Positions 51,462-59,964 of a stretch of 64,000 nucleotides of DNA are shown in pieces. Numbering within the stretch: position 1 is the stretch's first letter; every line of letters starts with the position of its first letter. Below the pieces are notes generated by a model. That model did no database searches. It worked only from the letters and a program-made list of their open reading frames with translations, and was not told the origin of the DNA. Both the position numbers and the translations under genes were made by a program. The stretch is taken from positions 310,001 through 374,000 of the forward strand of contig UWOR01000001.1 in the NCBI GenBank assembly GCA_900604495.1, in the 5' to 3' direction. This DNA comes from Desulfovibrio sp. Marseille-P6017 (GTDB lineage: Bacteria; Bacillota_A; Clostridia; Peptostreptococcales; Peptostreptococcaceae).

Positions 51462-52326
51462 TTAACATCCCCCATTCTAACATATTCTTAAGCGTATAAA
51501 CTGCATTCTCATCTGGTGTACATTCAAGCATATATACAGGTATTTCTTGCACTAATTTTAAAATAGTATCTACCACTGGAGTAGTAAATTTTTCATACCA
51601 AAAACTTAAAGTAGTTTCACTATAAATGTATTTAAATGCATCTCTTGAACTTAACTTTTTAACCTTATTTTCATTTCCTTGTCTTATAACTACAATAGCA
51701 CCTATTTCCGTAGAATTATTTTTAAATATATTATCTTCCCCCGAAAATGGCAATCCATATGAAAACCACTTATTTTCAATATTTCTAATTCCCGAGCGAT
51801 CTCCATTGATTATTTCAGCATCTTCATACTTCTCCCATAATCTTGCTTGAGTTGATTTTCCAGTACCTGATGGTGCAGTAAATATAATACATTTGTCTTT
51901 GTATTTTATCTGTGAAGAGTGCAATATAAATGTATTAAATAAACTTAGTGATTGCTCTAATTGAATAAATTTAAATACATGTATGGCTTTAGTAAAATAA
52001 TTATCTTCATTAATATAATAATAACAAGTGCTCTCATTTAATTTATCTGTATCTTGCACTATTAGTCCATGAGGCTTTTCTCTTCTAAATTCTCTAAATT
52101 CTTTATAAATTTTATTATTTTCAATAAACACAGAATTTTGCTCTTCAGTAAATACTTTATTTGTGTGATATTTTAAGAATTCATCTTTTTTTTCAAATTT
52201 ATATACAACATCATAATTTTCATTATTATCAATAACAAAATCTATAAAATTATCTCCTAAGTTATATTCAAACGGTGTTTCTACTCTAAAATTTACACCA
52301 CATATACTAAATATTTTCTTTATCAT
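51448..52326 (-). CDS. HprK-like kinase of the RiPP cluster
   Basis: A 292-residue protein with a C-terminal P-loop domain: FTAPSGTGKSTQARLWEKY (about 148-166), then ADxIINGDRSGIRN-type aspartate and FSYGLPFSGEDNIF, as in HPr kinase/phosphorylase catalytic domains. The N-terminal 130 residues lack the HprK regulatory domain and have a beta-rich region instead. HprK-like enzymes in RiPP clusters (PadeK, ThcoK) phosphorylate the precursor peptide at its C-terminal serine. Here the precursor ends in AAFGS, so serine 81 is a natural candidate. It overlaps the radical SAM gene, and lies after the precursor's terminator. Confidence 0.85.
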   Translation of the reverse strand: MIKKIFSICGVNFRVETPFEYNLGDNFIDFVIDNNENYDVVYKFEKKDEFLKYHTNKVFTEEQNSVFIENNKIYKEFREFRREKPHGLIVQDTDKLNESTCYYYINEDNYFTKAIHVFKFIQLEQSLSLFNTFILHSSQIKYKDKCIIFTAPSGTGKSTQARLWEKYEDAEIINGDRSGIRNIENKWFSYGLPFSGEDNIFKNNSTEIGAIVVIRQGNENKVKKLSSRDAFKYIYSETTLSFWYEKFTTPVVDTILKLVQEIPVYMLECTPDENAVYTLKNMLEWGMLNASE

Positions 52327-52356
52327 ATCTAATGTCCTTTTATTTTAATGTAATCT

Positions 52357-52391
52357 AAAAGGCTGACTAAAATAATAGCCAACCTTTTTAT
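52357..52391 (-). terminator. Attenuating terminator between precursor and maturation genes
   Basis: AAAGGTTGGCTA pairs imperfectly with TAGTCAGCCTTT, followed by a short T-run on the minus strand, directly after the precursor stop at 52393. Such a site keeps precursor transcripts in excess over enzyme transcripts. Confidence 0.65.
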
Positions 52392-52392
52392 T

Positions 52393-52638
52393 TTATGATC
52401 CAAATGCAGCTAAAGAACTATCTGTTGAGTTATAGCAGTATTCATCTTCTGGTGTAGCAAAGCAATCATCATTATTTGATGTGAAAATTTCATACCCTAA
52501 ATTTTCATCATATATAGGTTTATCTGATTGACAAGAACCTAAGTAAAATAAATTTGTAGACTGTTCACACTTTGCTATATGCTCTGCCATACTAAATTCT
52601 TCAATCTCTACAACTGGTTTTTCATATTTTTCTTTCAT
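52393..52638 (-). CDS. Candidate RiPP precursor peptide, 81 residues
   Basis: From the ATG at 52638 (AGGGTGGTGAC before it; a GTG four codons upstream is also possible) an 81-residue peptide begins MKEKYEKPVVEIEEFSMAEH. This KYxKPxVxxxEF start is the leader style of many clostridial RiPP precursors recognised by PqqD-like proteins. The rest carries four cysteines (24, 36, 59, 68), several aromatic and acidic residues (NDDCFATPEDEYCYNSTD), and ends SSLAAFGS. There is no signal peptide. It follows the fibro-slime gene by 56 bases and precedes HprK-like, radical SAM and PqqD genes. The role is inferred from leader type, size and neighbours. Confidence 0.78.
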   Translation of the reverse strand: MKEKYEKPVVEIEEFSMAEHIAKCEQSTNLFYLGSCQSDKPIYDENLGYEIFTSNNDDCFATPEDEYCYNSTDSSLAAFGS

Positions 52639-52694
52639 AATCGTCACCACCCTTTGTTATACTACATGCAGTTCATAATCCTTCTCAATAGACA

Positions 52695-55601
52695 TTAATT
52701 CGACACTATTGTAGAATAATCCTCTAATTTAAAACTATTAAATATTTCATATTCATTTGATATACTAGTTACCTTTAATTTCGTAAGTGACAACATTCCT
52801 TCACTATTGTTAGTAATAGTTATACTTCCATCAGAATTAATTGAGCTTGTTATATCGTAATACATATCAACTGTTGATTTAAGTGATAATTTACTACTAT
52901 TAATATCTAAATTTAATTCTTTACCTTCTGTAGCCTTAGCTCCAATTTGAACTTTAGCTCCCTCTGGTAATTCATTTAGTTTAAATGTTATTTTTTGACC
53001 TTGTTTTAAATATATTTCATTTTTAGGACCTTCATTTGTATACTTAGTAGTATCTGATGTTGTTTCTCCTCCATTTGTATCTATAAATACAACACCATTT
53101 ATACTTTCATCTGATGATCCTACTCCATCTACTATTAACTTGTCTCTTAATTCCACTACCTTTGCATTAGCTTCATTATCTGTTTGATAAGCATTGTTAG
53201 CTTCTTCACTTTGTGTTTCATCTAATGGATTATATATTCTTACTCCATCTAAATAGAAAATATTTCTTGGTATAGCATTTGTGCCCTTAACGGCAGTTAA
53301 AACTACTGTATATTCTCCGTATTCTAAATCGGTTATATTAAATATAGGTATATTGTAAAGTTCTTTTCCTTCTTCCTTATATAAAGTATCAATTACTGAA
53401 TTTGTCAGCCTATTAGCTGAAATTAATTCTGTACCTTTATATACTTGAGCTCTAACTCTTCCTGTTTTATTTGAAGTTCTACTGTATATTTCACACCCAG
53501 TTCCTTTAAATGTAAATGTTGCAGTTTCAGAATTTGTTGTAGCCTCAATATAATGTGATGACCCGTTACTATCTGTAGTATTTTCACTATATGAGCTATC
53601 ATATCCATATGGATAATCCTTGCCTATAGTTCCATCGTCTTGGCTACCATTACTACTTGTACCGGTTACTTTCCAATTTGATGAATATTGAATTCCATCT
53701 ATTCCATTAGAGTTAGTAAAATCATCTTCATAATAAACACTAGTTGCAGGTATCATAGTAATATTACCTGTTTTTGAATTCTTATCATCATTGTATTTTA
53801 CAGAATATGTAGCTCTATCTATTCCATTCATAAATTTATTAAGTGTATATGTTACATTGTTATTATCTTTTTTAGAAATAGTTCCATAGTTAGTTATATC
53901 ATCTAACATTGATACACTATCTAATGTTCCACCTCTTAAGAAATCATTGTTTGTTACATTTATGTCTATTGGCTTACCAAAATCAAGAACTACTGCATCA
54001 TCATTTAATACTGGTTGTAATACATTTTCACAAGTAAATGTATATGTATATCCTTGATTTGATGTATTTATATTTAATTCTGGACTTGAATTATTGCTAC
54101 CAGTTGTAGTATTTCCACCTACTTGCCCTACCGTCCAGTTCTTTTCATAGTCATCATTATTCTCTGTTACAACATATTTACCTTGACTTGGATTATAGAA
54201 TCTGACTGTTTGTCCAGCTTTTAATGTAAATTTACCATTTGCATCAGTAGCTAATTGTTTATCTGCATCTATTTCTGTATTACCTTCATATAATTGGTAA
54301 GTTGCATTTGCTAAAGCACTTCCGTCTTTTGTTATTGTAAAATCAAATACTTCAGATTTAACAGCTGCAATTTCCTCTTGAGTTAAATCACTTATTGTAT
54401 CATCAAATTTCTTGCTTACTTCTAATGTATTTTGTTGTGGTAAATTAAACTTAATCTTACAATTTGAAGCGGCTCTTCCACGCTCTAAATAAAATACTTG
54501 TAATGTATGAGCTTTAGTTTTATCAAATTTATCTAAAGAACCTACACCTAATATTTCATATAGATTTGTCTTAGTTGATGCACTAGATTGTGTTCCTTGT
54601 GTTTTACCACTATTGATTCCTGATAATGTTCTTGGATTTATTACTTCACCAGTTGCAAAGTTTATTGAACCAGATGTTGCATCATGTATACCACCTATAT
54701 CAAGAACTAATTTACCATCTATAAACACCCATACATCATCATCACCAGAGAATTCAAATTTAATATCATCTGTTCCATTTATTTTTCCATCTTCTGTCAT
54801 AAAAAAGTTTACTGACATATTCATACCAAAGTGATAGTTTCCAGTGCCTGAATTTCCTGTGTTAAATGGATAGAATCCTTTTCCAAATCCACTAACTGAA
54901 AATCCATTTCCATTATAATTTAGAGTTGTATTGCTAGCTCCTTTTCCATTCGCAAAATAAACATTCTCTTTTGAGCTATCAAATTCATAATATCCTGTTG
55001 AGGAATCATATCTAAATGGCATTTTTACGTTTGTATATGTACTCTTAGCAGTGTTATTATCTGGATCAAATATACCTGCTTCTGGATAATTAAATTGTAT
55101 TTTTCCTGTTGATGAATCTAATTCATTTTTAACTAAACCTGTAATGGCACTTACTCTTAGATTACTACTGTTTGAATTAGCATTCGCACTCCAACGATTC
55201 CAATACTTATTCGTTATGCTAGTACCTGATATCCATGTCGTGCTACTTCCAGTATTAAAATAAATACCTTGTAAATTATTAGTTTCCAAATTTTTAGTAG
55301 CCTGATTAAATGCACTACTATCATAGCTAGTTCCATTAGAATTAGAAGTCCCATACCTATACATAGTTACTGGGAAATAAGATAACTCACTTGCTTTAGA
55401 ATCTGTTTCTAACACTTGAGTTTCGTTAGTTGAGTTACTTTTACTTGATGTGTTTTTTTTACTTGATGTTAACTTATTAGTTAGTTTTGAAATTGCTCCC
55501 CCAAGACTTAATGCATCTGCTTGTACCGGATTAATAAATATAAATGTACTTATCAAGCATAACGATGTCATTAAACTAAATATTTTTTTGTACTTACTCA
55601 T
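52695..55601 (-). CDS. Secreted fibro-slime/Cna-B repeat surface protein
   Basis: A 968-residue secreted protein. A signal peptide (about 1-29, ending VQADA) is followed by a serine-rich linker and a fibro-slime/PA14-like domain (about 95-395). Its diagnostic strands are FMTEDGKINGTDDIKFEFSGDDDVWVFIDGKLVLDIGGIHD and HTLQVFYLERGRAASNCKIKF. A Cna-B-like domain (about 398-530, VFDFTITKDGSALANATYQLYEG) and an Ig-like stretch (VVLDFGKPIDINVTNNDFLRGG) come next, then a carbohydrate-binding-like domain (about 640-790, TFTFKGTGCEIYSRTSNKTG). No LPXTG or membrane anchor is seen at the C-terminus. It is probably an adhesin or matrix protein. Confidence 0.85.
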   Translation of the reverse strand: MSKYKKIFSLMTSLCLISTFIFINPVQADALSLGGAISKLTNKLTSSKKNTSSKSNSTNETQVLETDSKASELSYFPVTMYRYGTSNSNGTSYDSSAFNQATKNLETNNLQGIYFNTGSSTTWISGTSITNKYWNRWSANANSNSSNLRVSAITGLVKNELDSSTGKIQFNYPEAGIFDPDNNTAKSTYTNVKMPFRYDSSTGYYEFDSSKENVYFANGKGASNTTLNYNGNGFSVSGFGKGFYPFNTGNSGTGNYHFGMNMSVNFFMTEDGKINGTDDIKFEFSGDDDVWVFIDGKLVLDIGGIHDATSGSINFATGEVINPRTLSGINSGKTQGTQSSASTKTNLYEILGVGSLDKFDKTKAHTLQVFYLERGRAASNCKIKFNLPQQNTLEVSKKFDDTISDLTQEEIAAVKSEVFDFTITKDGSALANATYQLYEGNTEIDADKQLATDANGKFTLKAGQTVRFYNPSQGKYVVTENNDDYEKNWTVGQVGGNTTTGSNNSSPELNINTSNQGYTYTFTCENVLQPVLNDDAVVLDFGKPIDINVTNNDFLRGGTLDSVSMLDDITNYGTISKKDNNNVTYTLNKFMNGIDRATYSVKYNDDKNSKTGNITMIPATSVYYEDDFTNSNGIDGIQYSSNWKVTGTSSNGSQDDGTIGKDYPYGYDSSYSENTTDSNGSSHYIEATTNSETATFTFKGTGCEIYSRTSNKTGRVRAQVYKGTELISANRLTNSVIDTLYKEEGKELYNIPIFNITDLEYGEYTVVLTAVKGTNAIPRNIFYLDGVRIYNPLDETQSEEANNAYQTDNEANAKVVELRDKLIVDGVGSSDESINGVVFIDTNGGETTSDTTKYTNEGPKNEIYLKQGQKITFKLNELPEGAKVQIGAKATEGKELNLDINSSKLSLKSTVDMYYDITSSINSDGSITITNNSEGMLSLTKLKVTSISNEYEIFNSFKLEDYSTIVSN

Positions 55602-55661
55602 AAAATCCCCCTTCTTTTGTTTTTCTTTATAGATATTTAATTTCCGTATTTTGAAATTAAA

Positions 55662-56051
55662 TTATCTCACTCTAAATTTCCCACTTAATCTCTTTATAGA
55701 TGTATATAATTTAAATATATAAAATCTAAATGGCCTTAATAATGTCCATATGTATACTAAACATCTATTTATTAAATTATTTCTATCAACTTCTTTTCCT
55801 TTTATAATTGACTTCTTTACTACAGCTATAACCTGTGTAAACTCTACAAGCTCTAGGCTTACCTGCGCATCACCATTCATAATAAATGCCTTATCATTTA
55901 TTATCTTAAAAATTCTATGCAATACATATTCATCCGATTTTCTCTTAATAAAGACTATATCCCCTCTTCTTAATTTGTATCCTCTGGGAGATTCTAAAAT
56001 AACAGAGTCACGATTATTTTTTAAAAATGGATTCATGCTATATCCGCTCAC
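55662..56051 (-). CDS. S24/S26-family signal-peptidase-like protein (active core; N-terminus probably frameshifted)
   Basis: The intact frame gives 129 residues from a GTG: SGYSMNPFL carries the nucleophile serine. GDIVFIKRKSDEYVLHRIFKIINDKAFIMNGDAQ has a histidine where bacterial enzymes have lysine, as in the SipW/ER type. A C-terminal hydrophobic part follows. Upstream codons in the same frame (GKDIVPIIEAIIDNGGECILRV) match the normal family N-terminus but meet a stop, while an ATG at 56172 opens MSKSGGINFIKFKLEAY in another frame. The span 55662-56172 is 3n+1, so one base is in excess near 56117-56126. It probably processes the adjacent fibro-slime protein or the RiPP. Confidence 0.75.
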   Translation of the reverse strand: MSGYSMNPFLKNNRDSVILESPRGYKLRRGDIVFIKRKSDEYVLHRIFKIINDKAFIMNGDAQVSLELVEFTQVIAVVKKSIIKGKEVDRNNLINRCLVYIWTLLRPFRFYIFKLYTSIKRLSGKFRVR

Positions 56052-56319
56052 TCTAAGAATACATTCTCCTCCATTATCTATAATCGCTTCTATAATTGGT
56101 ACAATATCTTTTCCTTTAAATATATGCTTCGAGTTTAAATTTGATAAAATTTATACCACCACTTTTACTCATATTTTATAATTATTTATTTTTTTATTAT
56201 ATTAACTTAATAATCCCTTCTCAATACATAATGAGTGTAATATATACTACTTTTAAGTAACATCAAAGTATTATTTAAATTATAAATTTTCATAATTTTA
56301 GTTATCATATATTTTTATT

Positions 56320-58221
56320 TCATATTATCTTTGCTAAATTTTCACTTATTTTATATGTATCTACTAATTTACTCATTATTGTGTATATTTCTTTATCATT
56401 TCCAATATCTGTACATACTTTAAGTTTTTTTAATGCTTTACTTAGTATGCTATAATTTATATCAATTGGATTTCCTATATAAATTTTTTTATTATCTGTA
56501 CTCCTAAGCCCTTCCTCTTCCATTAATAACTCTTCATAAAGTTTTTCGCCCGGTCTAAGGCCTGTAAATTCAATATTTATATCAATTCCTGGTTCAAACC
56601 CACTTAAAGTAATAAGATTCTTAGCTAAATCTAAAATCTTTACAGGTTCACCCATATCAAGTACAAAAATCTCTCCACCTTTAGCCATTGCACCTGCTTG
56701 CATAACTAGTGAAACTGCTTCTGGTATTGTCATAAAAAATCTTGTTATATCTGGATGAGTTACCTTAACTGGACCACCTTCTTCTATTTGCTTTTTAAAT
56801 AATGGTATTACGCTCCCATTACTACCGAGTACATTTCCAAACCTAACTGCAACAAAGTCAGTACTACTTATTTTATTCAAACTTTGAATTATCATCTCAC
56901 AACATCTTTTAGTTGCACCCATTATGTTAGTTGGATTAACAGCCTTATCAGTTGATATAAGTACAAATTTTTCTACATTATACTTACTTGATTTTAACGC
57001 AACATTAAGTGTTCCAAATATATTATTTTTTACAGCTTCACAAGGACTATTTTCCATTAAAGGAACATGCTTATGAGCAGCTGCGTGAAATACAACTTGA
57101 GGATTATAATTCCTCATTATTCCATCGATTCTATTCTCATCTCTTACAGATGCTATAATTACATCTAAGCTTAAACTATTACCATACTTTGTTATAAGTT
57201 CTTGCTGAATTTCATATGCATTATTTTCATATATATCTAATATTACTAACTTTTTAGGTGAAAATTTAGAAATTTGCCTACATAGTTCTGATCCTATAGA
57301 TCCACCTCCACCAGTCACCATAACTGTATTTCCCTCTAAATATCCACTTATTTCTTCTAAATTAATTTTTACAGGATCTCTACCAAGTAAATCCTCTATA
57401 TCTACATCTCTTATTTTCTTTATATCTACTTTTCCATCTATAATCTCATAAATACCTGGTATTGTTTTTATCTTACACTTAGTATCTTTACAGTATTCGA
57501 TTATTCTTACTTTTTCTTGTTTTGGTATATTCGCTATACTAAATATTATTTCTTCTATATTATGTTTCTCTACAATCTCTTTTATTTGATGGCATGTCCC
57601 TAATATAGGAACATTGTAAATATTTTTACCTATCTTTTTTACATCATCATCAACTATGCATACAGGTAACTTTTTTAAATTTAGATTCTCATAAAGTTCT
57701 TGAATAATTAATCTTCCTGCGCTTCCAGCTCCGACAATTAAAACTCTCGTAGACGTATGAGACTTATTCATACTCATATAAGAAGACATTCTCCTGATTC
57801 CTCTATAGCTAACTCTTGAGCTCACTGTCATAACAACTAACATTAAGCTATTTACTGTATAAAATAGTGAATTAAAGTTGTAACCTAATATTATATTTCC
57901 TATTGAAACATATACCACGCAAAGTAAACCTGATATTAGTATATTAGATATTTCTTTTTCTCCTCCATAGTTCCAAAGGCTGCTATAACAACCCCTTTGA
58001 AAAAGAGATAAAATATTCGCAACTATATATACAACTACAGGAACTATTGAATTCCCATAATCATATGATTTAGTTATTCTTTGAGATAAAAAAAATACAA
58101 TTATTGTAATTATTATATCTACAATAACTAATAATACTTGTCTAGCCTTATATATATCTAAACGATTATGGATATGTGTCTCTTCATTTTTTAACTTAAA
58201 CTCCAAATTAATCAACTCCAA
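56320..58221 (-). CDS. Membrane nucleotide-sugar 4,6-dehydratase (CapD/WbpM/PglF type)
   Basis: A 633-residue protein. Four N-terminal membrane segments (about 28-150) precede a first Rossmann unit (VLIVGAGSAGRLI, about 168-180) and a catalytic short-chain-dehydrogenase domain (VMVTGGGGSIGSELCRQ, about 305-321). The active site STDKAVNPTNIMGATKR has methionine in place of the usual tyrosine, the signature of WbpM/PglF dehydratases. These convert UDP-GlcNAc to the 4-keto-6-deoxy sugar, first step toward bacillosamine, QuiNAc or FucNAc. The start is uncertain: TTG at 58221, or a TTG five codons later with GGAG before it. It belongs to the polysaccharide operon with Wzz and BY-kinase. Confidence 0.92.
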   Translation of the reverse strand: MELINLEFKLKNEETHIHNRLDIYKARQVLLVIVDIIITIIVFFLSQRITKSYDYGNSIVPVVVYIVANILSLFQRGCYSSLWNYGGEKEISNILISGLLCVVYVSIGNIILGYNFNSLFYTVNSLMLVVMTVSSRVSYRGIRRMSSYMSMNKSHTSTRVLIVGAGSAGRLIIQELYENLNLKKLPVCIVDDDVKKIGKNIYNVPILGTCHQIKEIVEKHNIEEIIFSIANIPKQEKVRIIEYCKDTKCKIKTIPGIYEIIDGKVDIKKIRDVDIEDLLGRDPVKINLEEISGYLEGNTVMVTGGGGSIGSELCRQISKFSPKKLVILDIYENNAYEIQQELITKYGNSLSLDVIIASVRDENRIDGIMRNYNPQVVFHAAAHKHVPLMENSPCEAVKNNIFGTLNVALKSSKYNVEKFVLISTDKAVNPTNIMGATKRCCEMIIQSLNKISSTDFVAVRFGNVLGSNGSVIPLFKKQIEEGGPVKVTHPDITRFFMTIPEAVSLVMQAGAMAKGGEIFVLDMGEPVKILDLAKNLITLSGFEPGIDINIEFTGLRPGEKLYEELLMEEEGLRSTDNKKIYIGNPIDINYSILSKALKKLKVCTDIGNDKEIYTIMSKLVDTYKISENLAKII

Positions 58222-58237
58222 ACTATTCCAACTTTAT

Positions 58238-58975
58238 TTAAGCTCTTCTTTTATTTTTAAATAACCTAAATTTTCTATCATCTTCATAGTCGTAATATCC
58301 ATAATAACTATAACTCTTATACTCATTTGTTTTAAATTTATTTAATACCACACCAATTATATTTGCATTAACTTTTTCAAGCCTATCCTTAGTAACTTTT
58401 ACTTGTGATTTTTCAGTTTCTTTAGATGCTGCAACAACAACAGTTCCATCTACGTATTGCGCTATTATACATGCATCATTTACTCTACCTACAGGTGGAG
58501 AATCTATTAATATATAGTCATATTTTTCTTTTAAGTACTCTATTAATTTTTTCATTTTTGATGACTGTAATAATACTGCTGGATTGGCTTTAAAAGTTCC
58601 GCTACATAATATATCTAAATCACCATCTTTTTGTACACATATTTCAAGTTCTTTATTCTCATAGATTATATCTGATAGACCTTTAGTATTTTTACTTAAT
58701 CTAAAATACTTGTTTATACTTTGTTTTCTAAAGTCACAATCTATTACTATAGTTTTTTTATTGTCTAATTCAGAGAAACACCTAGCTATATTTGCTACTG
58801 TTGTAGTTTTTCCTTCATTCATCTCTGAACTTGTAATTAAGATTGTCTTTATATTTTCATCTACTGTTAAAAATGTTCTTATTCCCCTATAAGCTTCATT
58901 TATTTCATAGTTTCCGTCATTATATTTTGCTACGTTATCGTATCTAGATACATCATTTTTCTTTTTATTAAACAT
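58238..58975 (-). CDS. CpsD/CapB-family bacterial tyrosine kinase
   Basis: A 245-residue BY-kinase with Walker A ITSSEMNEGKTTTVANIARCF (about 47-67), Walker A' KTIVIDCDFRK and Walker B YILIDSPPVG. A C-terminal tyrosine cluster (YKSYSYYGYYDYEDD, about 220-234) is autophosphorylated. It works with the separate membrane activator Wzz/CpsC encoded immediately upstream (17 bases), as usual in Firmicutes, to control polysaccharide chain length and export. The start follows AAAGAGGGG. Confidence 0.94.
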   Translation of the reverse strand: MFNKKKNDVSRYDNVAKYNDGNYEINEAYRGIRTFLTVDENIKTILITSSEMNEGKTTTVANIARCFSELDNKKTIVIDCDFRKQSINKYFRLSKNTKGLSDIIYENKELEICVQKDGDLDILCSGTFKANPAVLLQSSKMKKLIEYLKEKYDYILIDSPPVGRVNDACIIAQYVDGTVVVAASKETEKSQVKVTKDRLEKVNANIIGVVLNKFKTNEYKSYSYYGYYDYEDDRKFRLFKNKRRA

Positions 58976-58992
58976 AATAATCCCCTCTTTAT

Positions 58993-59766
58993 TTATACTT
59001 CTTCAGCCGTTCTTATTTTCGAAGATGATGATTTTACTTTACCTTTTGATTTTCCGCTATCATAAGGTATCATTCCTATCATAGGCACTCCCCAATATTT
59101 TTCTACATCATCAGGAGTTACGACTTTATTATCTAATACTTCCATAAGTAAAGCTACAAATATTGCAATTACAAGACCTGCTAATGTATATTTAGGTAAA
59201 GTTGTATCAAGTCCTTTACTTACTAAAGTTGGCTCTGTTGCTTCAAATAATAATTCTACACAGTCTAAGCCTATTACTCTTTGTAATTCATTATTAAAAG
59301 CTTCTGGTATTGCATTTGCTACTTTTTGAGCTATTTGAAAATCTGTGTTAGTTACCGTTATGTCTATAAATTCAGGTATTTTTTCTTGTGGTACCACACT
59401 TATATTTCTTGATAATGATTCAGGTGTCATGTTTAAGTCAAGATTTTGTATAATTTCAAGCAATGCTCTTTTTGATGTTGCTAAGCTAGAATATGATGTC
59501 GCTATATTTTGATTTAAGTTTGAATTTGATATTGAATTCATAAATATTGACTGATTATTTGATTCTTCGCCTTCAGTTTCTTTATACGCTTTCATGTTGT
59601 TTATTCTTACTGATACTGTTGACTTAAATACTGGTACGTAAGATTTATCTCTTTGGTATGTTAAATATGCTCCTCTTCCTATACAAAGTAGTAAGATTAT
59701 TATTACTGCTATTTTTCTTCTTTTAAATATTTCCAAATATTCTCTAATATTTATACTTTCTTGCAT
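58993..59766 (-). CDS. Wzz/CpsC-type chain-length determinant (BY-kinase activator)
   Basis: A 257-residue protein with membrane segments at about 18-36 and 190-210, flanking an extracellular domain. The opening INIREYLEIFKRRKIAVIIILLLC is the Wzz pattern, and the second segment is followed by VVTPDDVEKYWGVPMIGMIPYD, the cytoplasmic tail that activates the BY-kinase. It is the first gene after a terminator at 59918-59958 and so probably starts a separate transcription unit with the kinase and dehydratase. The start follows TATAGGGGGA. Confidence 0.92.
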   Translation of the reverse strand: MQESINIREYLEIFKRRKIAVIIILLLCIGRGAYLTYQRDKSYVPVFKSTVSVRINNMKAYKETEGEESNNQSIFMNSISNSNLNQNIATSYSSLATSKRALLEIIQNLDLNMTPESLSRNISVVPQEKIPEFIDITVTNTDFQIAQKVANAIPEAFNNELQRVIGLDCVELLFEATEPTLVSKGLDTTLPKYTLAGLVIAIFVALLMEVLDNKVVTPDDVEKYWGVPMIGMIPYDSGKSKGKVKSSSSKIRTAEEV

Positions 59767-59862
59767 TTTATCCCCCTATATTTTTTCCCTTTATTATATA
59801 ATTCTATGATTAATTTTATCAGTCTAATGTATCCAAAGTAAATTATGCTAAGGTTGTACTTT

Positions 59863-59908
59863 TTTATTTTTAAATATACTACTTTAGTATTATATTTAAA
59901 AATAAAAG
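59863..59908. repeat. AT-only inverted repeat upstream of the wzz-like gene
   Basis: TTTTATTTTTAAATATA pairs with TATATTTAAAAATAAAA around about 12 bases. It lies between the upstream terminator and the start of the wzz unit. It could be an operator or a simple structure; its AT-only make-up lowers its weight. Confidence 0.4.
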
Positions 59909-59917
59909 ATAATAAAA

Positions 59918-59958
59918 AACCGATTCATAATAGTTGGATATTACTACGAATCGGTTAA
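59918..59958 (-). terminator. Terminator after the glycosyltransferase gene
   Basis: ACCGATTCGTA pairs with its complement (TATGAATCGGT, one mismatch) and is followed by six T on the minus strand, directly after the stop at 59965. Confidence 0.75.
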
Positions 59959-59964
59959 TCATAA

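Noticed and set aside
50334..52638. Lasso-peptide cluster
   Set aside because: The kinase and nucleotidyltransferase are reminiscent of one, but no B1/B2 leader peptidase or asparagine-synthetase-like cyclase is present, and a radical SAM enzyme is.
59863..59908. Member of the GCAGC-core hairpin family
   Set aside because: It has no GC-rich tip and is AT-only; the resemblance is only that it is an inverted repeat.
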